A stretch of 64,000 bases of DNA from Actinoplanes solisilvae (GTDB taxonomy: Bacteria > Actinomycetota > Actinomycetes > Mycobacteriales > Micromonosporaceae): contig NZ_RJAC01000007.1 in the NCBI RefSeq assembly GCF_003999975.1, positions 124,001 through 188,000 on the forward strand. The letters run 5' to 3'. The translations under genes and the position numbers were made by a program. Below the pieces are notes generated by a model. It saw only the letters and a program-made list of their open reading frames with translations. It was not told where the DNA came from and made no database searches. Shown piece after piece: positions 49,705 to 58,369 of the stretch; the stretch's first letter is position 1; each line of letters opens with the position of its first letter.

Positions 49705-50015
49705 GACGCGGCCAGATCTGGACGCTGCTGCGCGGTGGCAGTCAGCACCGCGTCCTGGTGATCAGCAATGACGAGTACAACAGCGTCGAAGAACTCGCCA
49801 TCTGGGGCTTGGCAGTTGTGCGGGATGTTCCCCATCCCAACCAACTCGCCGTAAGGCTTGCGGCCGGAGACCCGCTGACCGGCGCCTTCGTCAGGATCCA
49901 CGGCGTCGTCCAGATTCTGGATCGCAGTGCGTTGCGGGAGAGCCACGGCTTCGTCTCGCACGACACGGTGGCCGCCGTCGAGTCGGCGCTTCGCGAATTT
50001 CTCGAGTTGCCCTGA
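49698..50015 (+). CDS. MazF/PemK-like endoribonuclease toxin
   Basis: A 105-residue toxin of the MazF/PemK fold: VRRGQIWTLLRGGSQHRVLVISNDEYNS is the classical start and VVRDVP..LTGAFVRIHGVVQILDRSAL the core. MazF toxins cleave mRNA at short motifs. It is translationally coupled to the antitoxin by a 7-bp overlap. Note that many MazF-like proteins have TGL-containing core motifs; here it is DPLTGAFVR. Confidence 0.86.
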   Translation: MVRRGQIWTLLRGGSQHRVLVISNDEYNSVEELAIWGLAVVRDVPHPNQLAVRLAAGDPLTGAFVRIHGVVQILDRSALRESHGFVSHDTVAAVESALREFLELP

Positions 50016-50807
50016 TCACGTCGACAGAGATCGGAGTTTCTCGGCGGTGGGGGAGCCCGGGTCGGCGGAGTAGATGATGACGGTCTGACCCGGATCGCCG
50101 GGGAGGGCCATCGTCTCGTAGTTGACGCGCAGTTCGCCGACGAGCTCGTGGAAGAAGCGCTTCACCCCGTGGGTGTGCTCGTGGAGCTGGTAGTCGGCCC
50201 AGTGGCGGGCGAAGTCGGGCTCCTCGCCCAGGTCGTCGACCAGCAAGCGCAGCGCCTTGGCGTGAGGGCCGTTCTCGGCGGCGCGCAGGATCGCCACCAT
50301 CTGGGCCGCGTGCTTCTCCCACTCCAAGTAGACCGTGCGGGCCCGCGGGTTGCGGAACATCCAGCGGACCAGGTGGCCGTCGTCGAAATCCCCGAACAGC
50401 GCTCGCGCGGGGCCGTTCGTGGCCAGAACCTCGAGCAGCGGGCCGTGCACGATTGCCGGCACCGGCAGCGCGTCGATCATCGACCTTACGGCCAGCCGTA
50501 CGTTGAAGCGGGGCGCGGAGGAGACGGGACGCGGCGGTCGCAGGAGCGAGCGCAGGTGCCGTCGCTCCTGGTCGTCGAGGCGCAGGGCCCGTTCGACGGC
50601 CGACAGCACCTGGTCGGAGACGTTCGCGGCCCGGCCCTGCTCGAGTTTGACGTAGTAGTCGACGCTGACGCCGGCCAGGATCGCCACCTCTTCGCGGCGC
50701 AGGCCGGGAACCCGGCGTGACTCGGGCGATGCGGGCAGGCCGACCTCTTCGGGCGAGAGCGCCGCACGTCGGGACGTCAGGAACTCGCGCAGCCCTCCAC
50801 CGGTCAT
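50016..50807 (-). CDS. XRE-family regulator with MmyB-like ligand domain
   Basis: A 263-residue regulator. The N-terminal HTH has the group's hallmark LREFLTSRRAALSPEEVGLP, then RRVPGLRREEVAILAGVSVDYYVKLEQGR; the C-terminal MmyB-like PAS-type domain (about 105-260) has the NGPARALFGDFDDGHLVRWMF and GDPGQTVIIYSADPGSPT blocks. Relatives bind small hydrophobic ligands and often control a divergent oxidoreductase or VOC gene. The ATG at 50807 is 96 bp from the divergent VOC gene. Confidence 0.88.
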   Translation of the reverse strand: MTGGGLREFLTSRRAALSPEEVGLPASPESRRVPGLRREEVAILAGVSVDYYVKLEQGRAANVSDQVLSAVERALRLDDQERRHLRSLLRPPRPVSSAPRFNVRLAVRSMIDALPVPAIVHGPLLEVLATNGPARALFGDFDDGHLVRWMFRNPRARTVYLEWEKHAAQMVAILRAAENGPHAKALRLLVDDLGEEPDFARHWADYQLHEHTHGVKRFFHELVGELRVNYETMALPGDPGQTVIIYSADPGSPTAEKLRSLST

Positions 50808-50903
50808 CCCGCGAGTATGACCGCGGCGGCGAGGCCCTGGGTAGTACCGCTGGAGCCATGATCGGCCTTCCCGGCGGCGCCCGCGGGCTGGTCGGATGAA
50901 GGC

Positions 50904-51362
50904 ATGCCACTGCCTTCCACCCCACCCGCCGACACCGCCTCGCCGTTCGCTTCGATGCGAGGCCACCACGCGGCCATCCGTTATCCCGACTTCGAGGCGG
51001 CCCGTGCCTTCTGGGTCGGCACCCTCGACTGGCGGGTGCTGCAGACCTGGCCCTACGGCAAACTGACCCTGGCGTACGTCCTCCCGCCGAACCAGGACGA
51101 CTTCCACCTCGAGATTCTGGCCGGGCCCGGGGCGACGCCGCAGACCGTCTACGGCGACGTCGACGCGAGCCTGGAAGCGCCCGGGTTCAACCACGTGTGC
51201 CTCACCGTCGACAGCGTCGACGACACCCTGGCCGAGCTGCGCCGGCGCGGCGTCGAGATCGTCAATCCGCCGTTCGAGATCGACGACATCAGCGCCCGTC
51301 TCGCGTTCTTCCGTGACCCGTGGGGCAACATGTTCGAGTTGTCGGAGCGGCTTCCGGCGTGA
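50904..51362 (+). CDS. VOC-family (glyoxalase-like) protein
   Basis: A 152-residue single VOC-fold protein: HHAAIRYPDFEAARAFWVGTLDWRVLQ, FHLEILAG, FNHVCLTVDSVDDTLAELRRRGVEI and FFRDPWGNMFEL. The ligand set H23/E72-like, H and E near the end suggests a metal-binding dioxygenase or glyoxalase. The function is not known; the divergent XRE-MmyB regulator may control it. Confidence 0.85.
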   Translation: MPLPSTPPADTASPFASMRGHHAAIRYPDFEAARAFWVGTLDWRVLQTWPYGKLTLAYVLPPNQDDFHLEILAGPGATPQTVYGDVDASLEAPGFNHVCLTVDSVDDTLAELRRRGVEIVNPPFEIDDISARLAFFRDPWGNMFELSERLPA

Positions 51363-51420
51363 GGGGGGCAGCGACTGGCGGAGAGGCATGATGCATCCGT
51401 TATAGGGTGACCGGGTAGAC

Positions 51421-51437
51421 CGAAAAGCACCTTTTCG
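51421..51437. repeat. 17-bp perfect hairpin before the histidine kinase gene
   Basis: CGAAAAG-CAC-CTTTTCG, 7-bp arms with a 3-base loop. It ends 4 bp before the TTG candidate start of the kinase. It may be a regulator site or small terminator; I cannot choose. Confidence 0.5.
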
Positions 51438-51441
51438 CCTG

Positions 51442-52515
51442 TTGGGAACCGGGCCGCGCGCGGCGGGTCGGCAGGGCGGGGTGCTTCTCGCGCTGGCCGG
51501 GCTGCTGGCGCTCCTCGGGATCGCCAACGACCCGGGGCACGCGGATCGGCTGCTGTTCGTGGCGGCCTGCGACTTCGGGCTCGCCCTCCCGGCGTTCCTG
51601 ACCCCGTGGGAGCGCGCGAAACCGAACACGCCCGCCTGGCTGGGCCTGCCCTCCTTCGCCGTCCTCGGCCTCTCGACCTGGTCCTTCGGCGGGTCCGCCA
51701 CCGGCACGGGGCCGTTCCTGGTGCTGATCTACGCGTGGGCGGCGCTGCACTTCCCGCGCTGGATCCTGCTCGCCTACGCGGTGCCGGCCTCCTTGGCGTA
51801 CGTCGTGCCGTTGATCCTGACCCGCCAGCCGGAACTCGTGATCGGGAGCGCGTTCGTGCTCATGCCGGTCGCGATCACCGTCGCGCTCCTGATCGAGGCC
51901 CAGGCGCGGCACCTGCGGTCCGACCGGGCACGGCTCGCCCGCATCGAGCACTGGCGCGCGGCGATGATGGGCACCCTCGCCCACGACGTCCGCACACCCC
52001 TGAGCACCGTACGCATGGTGCTCGAGGAACTGCGTACCCAGGCGCCCCCGGCACCGGCCGGCCGCATGCTCGACGCCGCGCTGCGCCAGACGGCCCGCAT
52101 CACGCGGCTCGCCGAGGGGCTGCTCGACGTGCAGCGCATCGACAACGAGGGCGAGCTGCGACTGGACCGGCAACCGCACAACGCCTCGGCGCTCGTGAAC
52201 GAGGTGCTGTCGTACGTTCGCCTCGATCACGACGTGAAAGTCGATGTTGGTGAACGTCTGACCATCCACGTCGACAAACAGCGGTTCGAGCAGATCCTGG
52301 TCAACCTGATCACCAACGCGGGCCGCTACGGACGGCCGCCGATCGTCGTCCGCGTCTACTCCGAGGGCCAGTTCGACCTCCTCGAGGTCCGCGATCACGG
52401 CCCCGGCATCCCCGACTCGCTACGTTCACGGTTGTTCAGCCAGTTCGCGGTGGGCAGGCCGAGGCGCGCGACCCCGGAGTCGCCATGGTCATCACGTTCC
52501 CGCGCCCCGTGGTGA
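51442..52515 (+). pseudogene. sensor histidine kinase lacking the G2 box (deletion and frameshift)
   Basis: A membrane histidine kinase: five to six helices (about 14-150), HisKA H-box MMGTLAHDVRTPLSTVR with the phosphoacceptor His, N-box NLITNAGRYG, G1 VRDHGPGIP and F-like LFSQF. Immediately after QFAVG the frame goes into Arg/Ser-rich text and ends at 52515. The true end is visible in another frame: GGQAEARDPGVAMVITFPRP, then stop at 52530-52532. The G2 box (GLGLAIV) is missing in between, so a deletion of roughly 25-30 codons also shifted the frame. Activity should be lost. Start is TTG at 51442 or GTG at 51481. Confidence 0.8.
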
Positions 52516-52542
52516 TCGACGGCGACGACTAGGCTGACGGCG

Positions 52543-53055
52543 GTGACCATCGAGATTCGTGAGTACGATCCCGCGTGGCCGAACTTGGCCGCCGAAGCGC
52601 TCGACGAGGTGTTCGCCGCGCTCGGCGACGCCATCACGGCGGCCGAGCATGTCGGCAGCACGGCCGTCCCGGGCCTGCCGGCCAAGCCGATCGTCGATCT
52701 GATGGCCGCGGCGCCGTCCCTCGAAGCCGTCCGCGAGCGCGAGGCCGGGCTGCTGAAAGCCGGCTACGAGTACGTCGACGCGCGCATGCCGGGCAGGCTG
52801 CTCTACCACCGTCCGGGCTACCACCTGCACGTCGTCACGGCGGGTTCGTGGGACACGCGCAATCAGCGGATCCTGCGCGACCATCTTCGCTCGAACGTGG
52901 ACGACCGGGAGGCGTACGCGGCCTTGAAGCGTTCCTTGGCGGCCGAGGTGGACGACCGGGACGCGTACACCCAGGGTAAGACCGCCCTGATTCAGCGGAT
53001 GGTCGACGACGCTCGCGCCCGGCTCGGTCTGCCCTCGGTGGACGTCTGGGAGTAG
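52543..53055 (+). CDS. GrpB/UPF0157-family protein
   Basis: A 170-residue member of the GrpB (UPF0157) family, a nucleotidyltransferase-like fold: EIREYDPAWPNLAAEALDEV, AAEHVGSTAVPGLPAKPIVDLMAA (the hallmark GSTAVPGL.AKPIID), and HLHVVTAGSWDTRNQRILRDHLR. Biochemical role not established. GTG start at 52543, 11 bp after the ancestral stop of the broken kinase. Confidence 0.9.
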   Translation: MTIEIREYDPAWPNLAAEALDEVFAALGDAITAAEHVGSTAVPGLPAKPIVDLMAAAPSLEAVREREAGLLKAGYEYVDARMPGRLLYHRPGYHLHVVTAGSWDTRNQRILRDHLRSNVDDREAYAALKRSLAAEVDDRDAYTQGKTALIQRMVDDARARLGLPSVDVWE

Positions 53056-53170
53056 ATCCGCCGTCCGGGGGTTGACCGAGGTGGACCCCGCTTTGCGCAA
53101 GTGGGGAGCGGGTCGCTATGGTTCCTCGATTTATTTCGAGCTATCCATTCACACGGGAGACATAGTCGTT

Positions 53171-53404
53171 ATGACTGCCACTCAGACCGCCGTTGCCACG
53201 GGCACGAAGTCCTGGATCGCCGCGCTGCTCCTCTGCCTGTTCGTCGGCACCCTCGGCATCCACCGCTTCTACGTCGGCAAGATCGGCACCGGCATCCTCA
53301 TGATCGTCACGTTCGGCGGCTTCGGCGTCTGGACGCTTATCGACCTCATCATGATCGCGGTCGGCAACTTCAAGGACAAGCAGGGCCTGGCCCTCGCGCG
53401 CTGA
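53171..53404 (+). CDS. TM2-domain protein
   Basis: A 77-residue protein with two transmembrane helices (about 15-33 and 43-66) and the TM2 signature: TKSWIAALLLCLFVGTLGIHRFYVGKIGTGIL then GGFGVWTLIDLIMIAVGNFKDKQG. Bacterial TM2 proteins are small membrane proteins of unknown function. GGGAGA lies nine to fourteen bases upstream of the ATG. Confidence 0.92.
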   Translation: MTATQTAVATGTKSWIAALLLCLFVGTLGIHRFYVGKIGTGILMIVTFGGFGVWTLIDLIMIAVGNFKDKQGLALAR

Positions 53405-53473
53405 CCAGCGCCTCAGCATCGTTCGGGCGCCTCAGGGGCAACCCTGGGGCGCCCGTTCGCCTATACGGGATGC

Positions 53474-53661
53474 CTCAGCGGAACCGTGCGACGCTTGCTC
53501 AGCGGAACCGTGCGACGCTTGCTCAGCGGAACCGTGCGACGCCTGCTCAGCGGAACCGTGCGACGCTGCCTCAGAAACCGTGCGACGCTGCCTCAGCGGT
53601 TCCGTGCGAGGATGCCTCGGCGGAACTATGTGGAGATGCCTCAGCGGAGGTGTGCGATGCC
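53474..53661. repeat. array of eight 24-bp tandem repeats
   Basis: Unit CTCAGCGGAACCGTGCGACGCTTG. Copies 1-4 (53474-53569) are near identical; copy 5 (53570-53591) is 22 bp; copies 6-8 (53592-53661) are increasingly diverged, the last running into the start of the VOC gene. The unit length is a multiple of three, so the array reads open in several frames, but there is no upstream start with support. Confidence 0.88.
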
Positions 53662-54103
53662 GATCGGCCGGTTGCATCATCTGATCGTGGACTGCCCGGA
53701 ACCGGCGGCGAGCGCGCGGTTCTGGAGTGCGGTGCTGGGTGATCCGATCACCTACCGGTCGGACGACTTCGTGGTCGTGTCGGCGAGCGGTGAGGCGTCC
53801 GGGCTGGCGTTTCAGCGGGCGGCCGACGTGGTCGCGTCCACCTGGCCCGATCCGGCGGTGCCGCAACAGATGCATCTCGACGTCATGGTGGACGACCAGG
53901 AAGCCGCGAGCGCCGAAGTGCTGGCGCTGGGCGCGCGGCGGCTCGACGGCGAGCACGTCTATGCCGACCCGGCCGGCCACCCGTTCTGTCTGATCAGGCG
54001 GCCGGCCTGGGCGTCACCGGTGAATCAGTCCGAGCAAGCCCTTCCGGCCGCCGAGCAAGCTCGTGAGGCGACCGGGCACGTTCGTCATGCGGCCGAGCAG
54101 TAG
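53657..54103 (+). CDS. VOC-family protein following the repeat array
   Basis: A 148-residue VOC-fold protein of the glyoxalase_6 type: [56 protein letters not shown] and the end [13 protein letters not shown]. The last 30 residues ([20 protein letters not shown]) are an unusual charged tail. The start ATG at 53657 lies within the last repeat unit, whose GGAGG serves as ribosome site, while earlier in-frame ATGs would translate the repeats. Its 3' end overlaps the convergent carboxypeptidase by 19 bp. Confidence 0.83.
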   Translation: MPIGRLHHLIVDCPEPAASARFWSAVLGDPITYRSDDFVVVSASGEASGLAFQRAADVVASTWPDPAVPQQMHLDVMVDDQEAASAEVLALGARRLDGEHVYADPAGHPFCLIRRPAWASPVNQSEQALPAAEQAREATGHVRHAAEQ

Positions 54104-55356
54104 GTGCTCTGCTTGCCGATCACCTTGTAGGGACAGTCCGCCACCTCGGCCAGCAGCAGGGCCGCCTCGCGGTTGCGCGTCGTCTCGCGCGTGATCACGC
54201 TGGCCGGGGGATAGAAGCCGCCCCCGGAGGCGCTCCTCGGGTACATCTCGAAGACGTACGCGAAGATCTTGTGGGTGCCCCAGAGCCAGTCGAGCGAGTC
54301 GCCGTCGGTGATGTAAAGGTCGGACGACTGCTCAGGCGTGTAGCCGTTGGTCGCCGCCATCTGCCGGCCGAACGTCGAGAACGTGTTGTAGTCGTCGGCC
54401 GTCATGCCCGTCGTCGTGTTCGCCGTCGTGTGCCCGAAGGGCCAGAGGACCAGTTCCGAGTACGTGTGGAAGTCCATCGCGGCCCGGATCTGCTGGCGGC
54501 CGCCGACCACGCGGCCGTTGACGAAGTCGCGCACCGCTCGCGTCTCGGGCGCCGAGAAGGCCGACGGCCCGCGATAGGTCGCGCTCGACGTGCTGCCCGA
54601 CGAGCCTCCGCAGCAACCCCAGCGGTAGCCGTAGTTACGGTTCAGGTCGGTGCCCACGTTCGACGATCCGCTGTTGGGCTGGCGGTTCTTGCGCCACGAG
54701 CGGTAGCTGCCGGTCGCCACGTCGTACTCGGAGCCGTCCGGGTTGACCGACGGGATGATCCAGATCTCGCGGCTGTTGACGATGTTGCGGATCCGGGTGT
54801 CGCTCGCGTAGTTGTCGGTGAACAGGTGCAGCAGGTAGACGGCCATCTCGACGGTCAGATGCTCGCGCGCGTGGTGGTTCGCGTCGTAGAGGACCTCGGG
54901 CTCGTTCTCGTCGGTGCCCACGTTGTCGCTGATCTTCACGGCGACGATCGCGCGGCCCTCGTACGTCGTGCCGATCGTGCGCCGGCTCGCGATCGACGCG
55001 TTGGCCGCGACGATCTGGTTCACCTCGGTGATGAGCTCGCTGTAGTTGTGGTACGGCGCGTCCGAGGGCGGGAAGTCGAGGGTGGTCATCACCGGCTGGA
55101 CGGTGAACCCTTGTCGTTGCAGCGCCCGCACCTCGCCCGGCGTCGCGGTGACGGTGACGATGGCGTGCTCGAATCCGTCGATGGCCACTCCCGTACGGGC
55201 TATGGCGTTGCGCTGGGCTGCGGTGCGAACGTCGAGGACCTCGTACTGGCCGGGTTCGGGTGACACGAACGGCTCGGCGGCGGCGGGCCCGGCCACCGCG
55301 GCGGTCAGGCCCAGCACCGCCACGGCGAACGCGGCCACAGTGGTACGTCGTCTCAT
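54085..55356 (-). CDS. secreted M14 zinc carboxypeptidase
   Basis: A 423-residue secreted metallocarboxypeptidase, similar in layout to the T-type enzymes of Streptomyces. Signal peptide to about 27, pro-region to about 100, then the M14A domain with ligands H162 and E165 in NHHAREH, substrate-binding NPDGSEYD and [15 protein letters not shown], third His in DFHTYSEL and the catalytic Glu in YVFEMYP. GGAGG precedes the ATG. It should release C-terminal residues from peptides outside the cell. Confidence 0.92.
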   Translation of the reverse strand: MRRRTTVAAFAVAVLGLTAAVAGPAAAEPFVSPEPGQYEVLDVRTAAQRNAIARTGVAIDGFEHAIVTVTATPGEVRALQRQGFTVQPVMTTLDFPPSDAPYHNYSELITEVNQIVAANASIASRRTIGTTYEGRAIVAVKISDNVGTDENEPEVLYDANHHAREHLTVEMAVYLLHLFTDNYASDTRIRNIVNSREIWIIPSVNPDGSEYDVATGSYRSWRKNRQPNSGSSNVGTDLNRNYGYRWGCCGGSSGSTSSATYRGPSAFSAPETRAVRDFVNGRVVGGRQQIRAAMDFHTYSELVLWPFGHTTANTTTGMTADDYNTFSTFGRQMAATNGYTPEQSSDLYITDGDSLDWLWGTHKIFAYVFEMYPRSASGGGFYPPASVITRETTRNREAALLLAEVADCPYKVIGKQSTYCSAA

Positions 55357-55421
55357 GAACGACCTCCAGGAGGGGGAACTTTGCCCTCACCCTTGCATAG
55401 ATGGAGGTCAATCAAGCCATG

Positions 55422-56114
55422 TCAATGACTACCTAACGCCGAAAGGATGGCTAGCGAACTTTCTCGTACGGCTTCCAGCCCGAACGCCTCCAGGCATCGC
55501 TCGACCCCTCCTACCGTGACGGCGGGATGCCGGTTTTGTGCCCATCGCTCCCGCGTCAGCCGCAGCCGGTCGGAGACGAGAGCCTCACCGTCGCGGGCAT
55601 CGACCGAGATGCCGTCCGCGACATAACCCAGCTTGCGCGACACCCCCTGGGACGCGTGGTTGTCCTGGAACACCTCGGTCCGCGCGGCGGTGGCCCCCAG
55701 GTGGTCGAAGGCGAGGGTCAGCAGAGCCGCGCGGGCCTCGGTGCCGTAGCCCTGCCCCTGGAACTCGAGCCCGAGCCACGACGACGTCGTGACCTGCCGG
55801 GTGACCGCGAAGTCCCGCGCGCGCAGGCTGACCGTGCCGATCGGCGTGCCGTCGCGGAAGACACCGAGACCGAGGCACCAGTCGTCCGGCTCCCACGACG
55901 AGAGATCTTCCCAGTGCCCGCGCAACACCGACCGGGCGCGATCGAGCGGCGTCCCTTCGGTCCAGGGTGTCAGAAACGGGCGTTCATCGGGCGCGTGCAC
56001 ACCCCGCCCGGCGACCTGGGCCAGCGCCGCAAGCTCGTCCTCCCTCGGCAGCCGCAGCTTAAGGCGAGGCGTGGCCAGAACGAGCCCGAACTGCGGCCAA
56101 AGCTCCTCGATCAT
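55422..56114 (-). CDS. GNAT-family acetyltransferase (RimJ/RimL-like)
   Basis: A 230-residue protein: LATPRLKLRLPREDELAAL at the start, GTVSLRARDFAVTRQVTTSSWLGLEFQGQGYGTEARAALLTLAFDHLGA with the Q-x-x-G-x-G acetyl-CoA loop, and DNHASQGVSRKLGY. This is the RimJ/RimL-type protein or small-molecule acetyltransferase group. The C-terminal 45 residues extend beyond the domain. ATG at 56114 has GAGG upstream; the small gene before it is 45 bp away on the same strand. Confidence 0.87.
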   Translation of the reverse strand: MIEELWPQFGLVLATPRLKLRLPREDELAALAQVAGRGVHAPDERPFLTPWTEGTPLDRARSVLRGHWEDLSSWEPDDWCLGLGVFRDGTPIGTVSLRARDFAVTRQVTTSSWLGLEFQGQGYGTEARAALLTLAFDHLGATAARTEVFQDNHASQGVSRKLGYVADGISVDARDGEALVSDRLRLTRERWAQNRHPAVTVGGVERCLEAFGLEAVRESSLAILSALGSH

Positions 56115-56158
56115 GCGCGGCATCCTCGTGCACCTGTGGACAACCGCGCCACCGATAT

Positions 56159-56335
56159 TCATTGCCGGATCAGAATGTCGAGGACCCGGCCCTTGGTGTG
56201 GGAGCAGTCGAATCCGTCCTGGAAGGCGTAGAGCGCCACCAGCCAATCCCGCACTCGTGCGTCGTCCGGCCGGTAGTGCTCGTCCAGGACCAGGACGGAT
56301 TCGAATACCAGGTCTTCGATCTCATGCATCGACAC
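56159..56335 (-). CDS. 58-residue small protein
   Basis: A short frame that reads coherently: VSMHEIEDLVFESVLVLDE, HYRPDDARVRDWLVALYAFQ, DGFDCSHTKGRVLDILIRQ. It is mostly helical and acidic, no membrane segment. AGGA eight bases before the GTG at 56335 supports it; an ATG two codons later is an alternative. It is between a VOC gene and the GNAT gene on the same strand. I do not recognise the family. Confidence 0.5.
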   Translation of the reverse strand: MSMHEIEDLVFESVLVLDEHYRPDDARVRDWLVALYAFQDGFDCSHTKGRVLDILIRQ

Positions 56336-56365
56336 GGCGCTGATCCTGAAGCGCGGCCGAAAACC

Positions 56366-56827
56366 TCAGTCCAGGCAGAACTCGTTGCCTTCGGGGTCGT
56401 TCATCACGATGAAGCCCATGCTCATCGGGGGAGCGGGCTCCGACCGGCTGACCCGCTTGGCCCCGAGCGCCACCAGCCGGTCGCACTCGGCCTCGATCGC
56501 CGCCATGCGCTCGTCGCCCTGCAGCCCGGGCGCCGCCCGCACGTCCAGATGCACTCTGTTCTTCGCGATCTTGTCCTCGGGCACCTGCTGGAAGAAAACG
56601 CGCGGCCCGTCCCCGTCCGGGTCCTCGATCGCCGACGCCCGGTTGCGTTCCGACGGCGGAACCCCCTGCTTCTCGAGGAACGCGTCCCACGCCGCGAGCG
56701 GATCCTCCCCATTCGCGAGCGTCACTCCGGGTGGCCCCGGGTGCACATAGCCCAGGGTCTCTTTCCAGAACGACGACAGCGCTCCAGGATCGCGCGCGTC
56801 GAAGGTGACCTGAAAATGACGGCTCAT
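56366..56827 (-). CDS. VOC-family protein (glyoxalase_6-like)
   Basis: A 153-residue VOC-fold protein: FQVTFDARDPGALSSFWKETLGY, SAIEDPDGDGPRVFFQQVPEDKIAKNRVHLDV, and FIVMNDPEGNEFCLD at the end. Metal-binding residues are only partly kept. The ATG overlaps the DinB-like gene stop codon (ATGA), so they are coupled. Function unknown. Confidence 0.87.
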   Translation of the reverse strand: MSRHFQVTFDARDPGALSSFWKETLGYVHPGPPGVTLANGEDPLAAWDAFLEKQGVPPSERNRASAIEDPDGDGPRVFFQQVPEDKIAKNRVHLDVRAAPGLQGDERMAAIEAECDRLVALGAKRVSRSEPAPPMSMGFIVMNDPEGNEFCLD

Positions 56828-57375
56828 CGCTCGGCTCCTCTCGCGTAGAGGTCGCGTAGCAGGCAGACCTCCGACAGATGGTGAATCAGTTCCCGGTTGA
56901 TGTGCAGCACCAACGCCGCCATCGGCAGGTCGGGATACGGTTCCTGGTCCCCGACCGGCGCGCTCAGATCCAGCCCGCGCACCCCCGCCAGCCACACGTC
57001 GAGTTCGTGTTCGAGCTGCGTCATGGCCTCGGCCGCGCTGCCCGCATAGACCCATTTCTCGTACGATGCCTCAGGCGCGCCGAAATGCGAGGCGTTCCGC
57101 GCGGCCAGCACTCCGACGATGACGTGCCCGAGTCGCCACGCGATGGTCGTGAACGGCGCCGGCGACGGTTCCGGAAACGCGAAATCGATGGTGTAGTCGC
57201 CGCTGCCGGCCTGAATCGGCGCCGTCGATTTCCCGCGCGGCCGCACACTCCACGAGCCGGGGACCGGCGACCAGAAGTACTCGTCGTCCGTCAGCCCTTC
57301 AAGCCGCTTCCGCAGTTGCTGGTTCCAGTGAAACTCCCACTGCTCGCTCAGCACTTCGTTCCAGTCGACTTCCAT
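56824..57375 (-). CDS. DinB-like four-helix protein
   Basis: A 183-residue DinB_2-type protein, a fold shared with metal-dependent mycothiol transferases. LSEQWEFHWNQQLRKRLEGLTDDEYFWSPVPGSWSVRP starts the domain; TIAWRLGHVIVGVLAARN carries the first His, and NRELIHHLSEVCLLRDLY the second pair, giving the usual metal triad. In mycothiol-using bacteria such proteins can conjugate mycothiol; the substrate here is unknown. Divergent from the WYL regulator. Confidence 0.86.
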   Translation of the reverse strand: MEVDWNEVLSEQWEFHWNQQLRKRLEGLTDDEYFWSPVPGSWSVRPRGKSTAPIQAGSGDYTIDFAFPEPSPAPFTTIAWRLGHVIVGVLAARNASHFGAPEASYEKWVYAGSAAEAMTQLEHELDVWLAGVRGLDLSAPVGDQEPYPDLPMAALVLHINRELIHHLSEVCLLRDLYARGAER

Positions 57376-57389
57376 GACCCCACCTTGAC

Positions 57390-57422
57390 AGAGAAGGCGG
57401 ACAGGATCGGTCCGCTATCTCT
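57390..57422. promoter_or_regulatory. operator-like palindrome between DinB and WYL regulator genes
   Basis: GCGGAC (57397-57402), 7 bases, GTCCGC (57410-57415), flanked by AGAGA (57390-57394) and TCTCT (57418-57422) at symmetric distance. The whole 33-bp element lies 15 bp before the WYL regulator start codon and 14 bp from the DinB start, ideal for control of both. Confidence 0.7.
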
Positions 57423-57436
57423 GGAAGACTGGAATC

Positions 57437-58369
57437 ATGGACGACCGGGGTACGACCGAGCGTGTGCTGGCCCTGCTCGGCCTGTTGCAGCGCCGCCGCG
57501 TCTGGACCGGCCCCGAGATCGCCGATCGCCTCGGCGTCACCACCCGCACCGTGCGCCGCGACGTCGAGCGGCTGCGCGCCCTCGGCTACCCCGTGCACGC
57601 GGGCCAGGGCGTCGGCGGCGGCTACCAGCTCGGCCCCGGCCAGGAGCTGCCGCCGCTGCTGCTCGACGACGAGGAGGCCATCGCCACCGCGGTCGCCCTG
57701 CTGGCCGGAGCGAACAGCGGCGACGCCGCCCTGCGCGCGCTCACCAAGCTCGACCAGGTGCTGCCCGTCCGGTTGCGGCACGAGGTGCGCGCGCTGACCG
57801 GCTCGGTCGAGTCGTTCGGCAGCGACCGCGCCCCGATCGACGCCGACGTGCTGACCGTGCTGGCCCGCGCCTGCCGCGACGGCGTCGAGGCCGAGTTCAC
57901 CTACCGCGACGAGCGGCGCCGCGTCGAGCCGTACCGTCTGGTCGCCTCCGACCGCCGGTGGTACCTGCTCGCGTACGATCTGGGCCGCGACGACTGGCGC
58001 ACGTTCCGCCTCGACCGCATGACTGAAATCGCCGCGCGCACCTGGCGTTTCCGTCCCCGCGAGGCCCCTGATGCCGCCGCCTATGTGCAAGAGGGCGTGG
58101 CCAGCCGGGCCTACCAGCATCAGGCCCGGTTTCTCGTGCACGCCCCCGCCGAGACCGTGCGCGCGCAGATTCCCGCCTCCGCCGCCGTGGTGACCACGGC
58201 CGGCGACGATCGCTGCGAGGTGGTCAGCGGCGCCGGCAGCCTCGACTTCGTGCTGCTGCACATGGCCCTGCTCGGCCACCCGTTCACCGTGATCGACCCG
58301 CCCGAGCTGCGCGACCGCTGCCACGCCCTGGCCGACCGGCTGCGGGCGGCCGCCGTCACCAGCTCATGA
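57437..58369 (+). CDS. YafY-type HTH-WYL regulator
   Basis: A 310-residue regulator with an N-terminal HTH_11 domain (TERVLALLGLLQRRRVWTGPEIADRLGVTTRTVRRDVERLRALGYPVHA in parts), a WYL domain (about 140-210; DERRRVEPYRLVASDRRWYLLAYDLGRDDWRTFRLDRM) and a C-terminal WCX extension. WYL regulators respond to nucleotides or ssDNA in some systems. In DinB/YafY pairs of actinomycetes they usually control the neighbouring gene. Its 3' end overlaps the HEAT protein by 14 bp. Confidence 0.9.
   Translation: MDDRGTTERVLALLGLLQRRRVWTGPEIADRLGVTTRTVRRDVERLRALGYPVHAGQGVGGGYQLGPGQELPPLLLDDEEAIATAVALLAGANSGDAALRALTKLDQVLPVRLRHEVRALTGSVESFGSDRAPIDADVLTVLARACRDGVEAEFTYRDERRRVEPYRLVASDRRWYLLAYDLGRDDWRTFRLDRMTEIAARTWRFRPREAPDAAAYVQEGVASRAYQHQARFLVHAPAETVRAQIPASAAVVTTAGDDRCEVVSGAGSLDFVLLHMALLGHPFTVIDPPELRDRCHALADRLRAAAVTSS

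Noticed and set aside
53474-53661. CRISPR array
   Set aside because: The 24-bp units are directly adjacent with no spacers and no cas genes are present.
53486-54103. VOC gene start at the first ATG, translating the repeats as part of the protein
   Set aside because: The repeat-encoded N terminus is Arg-rich low complexity and the ATG at 53657 has a better GGAGG site and matches the domain start.
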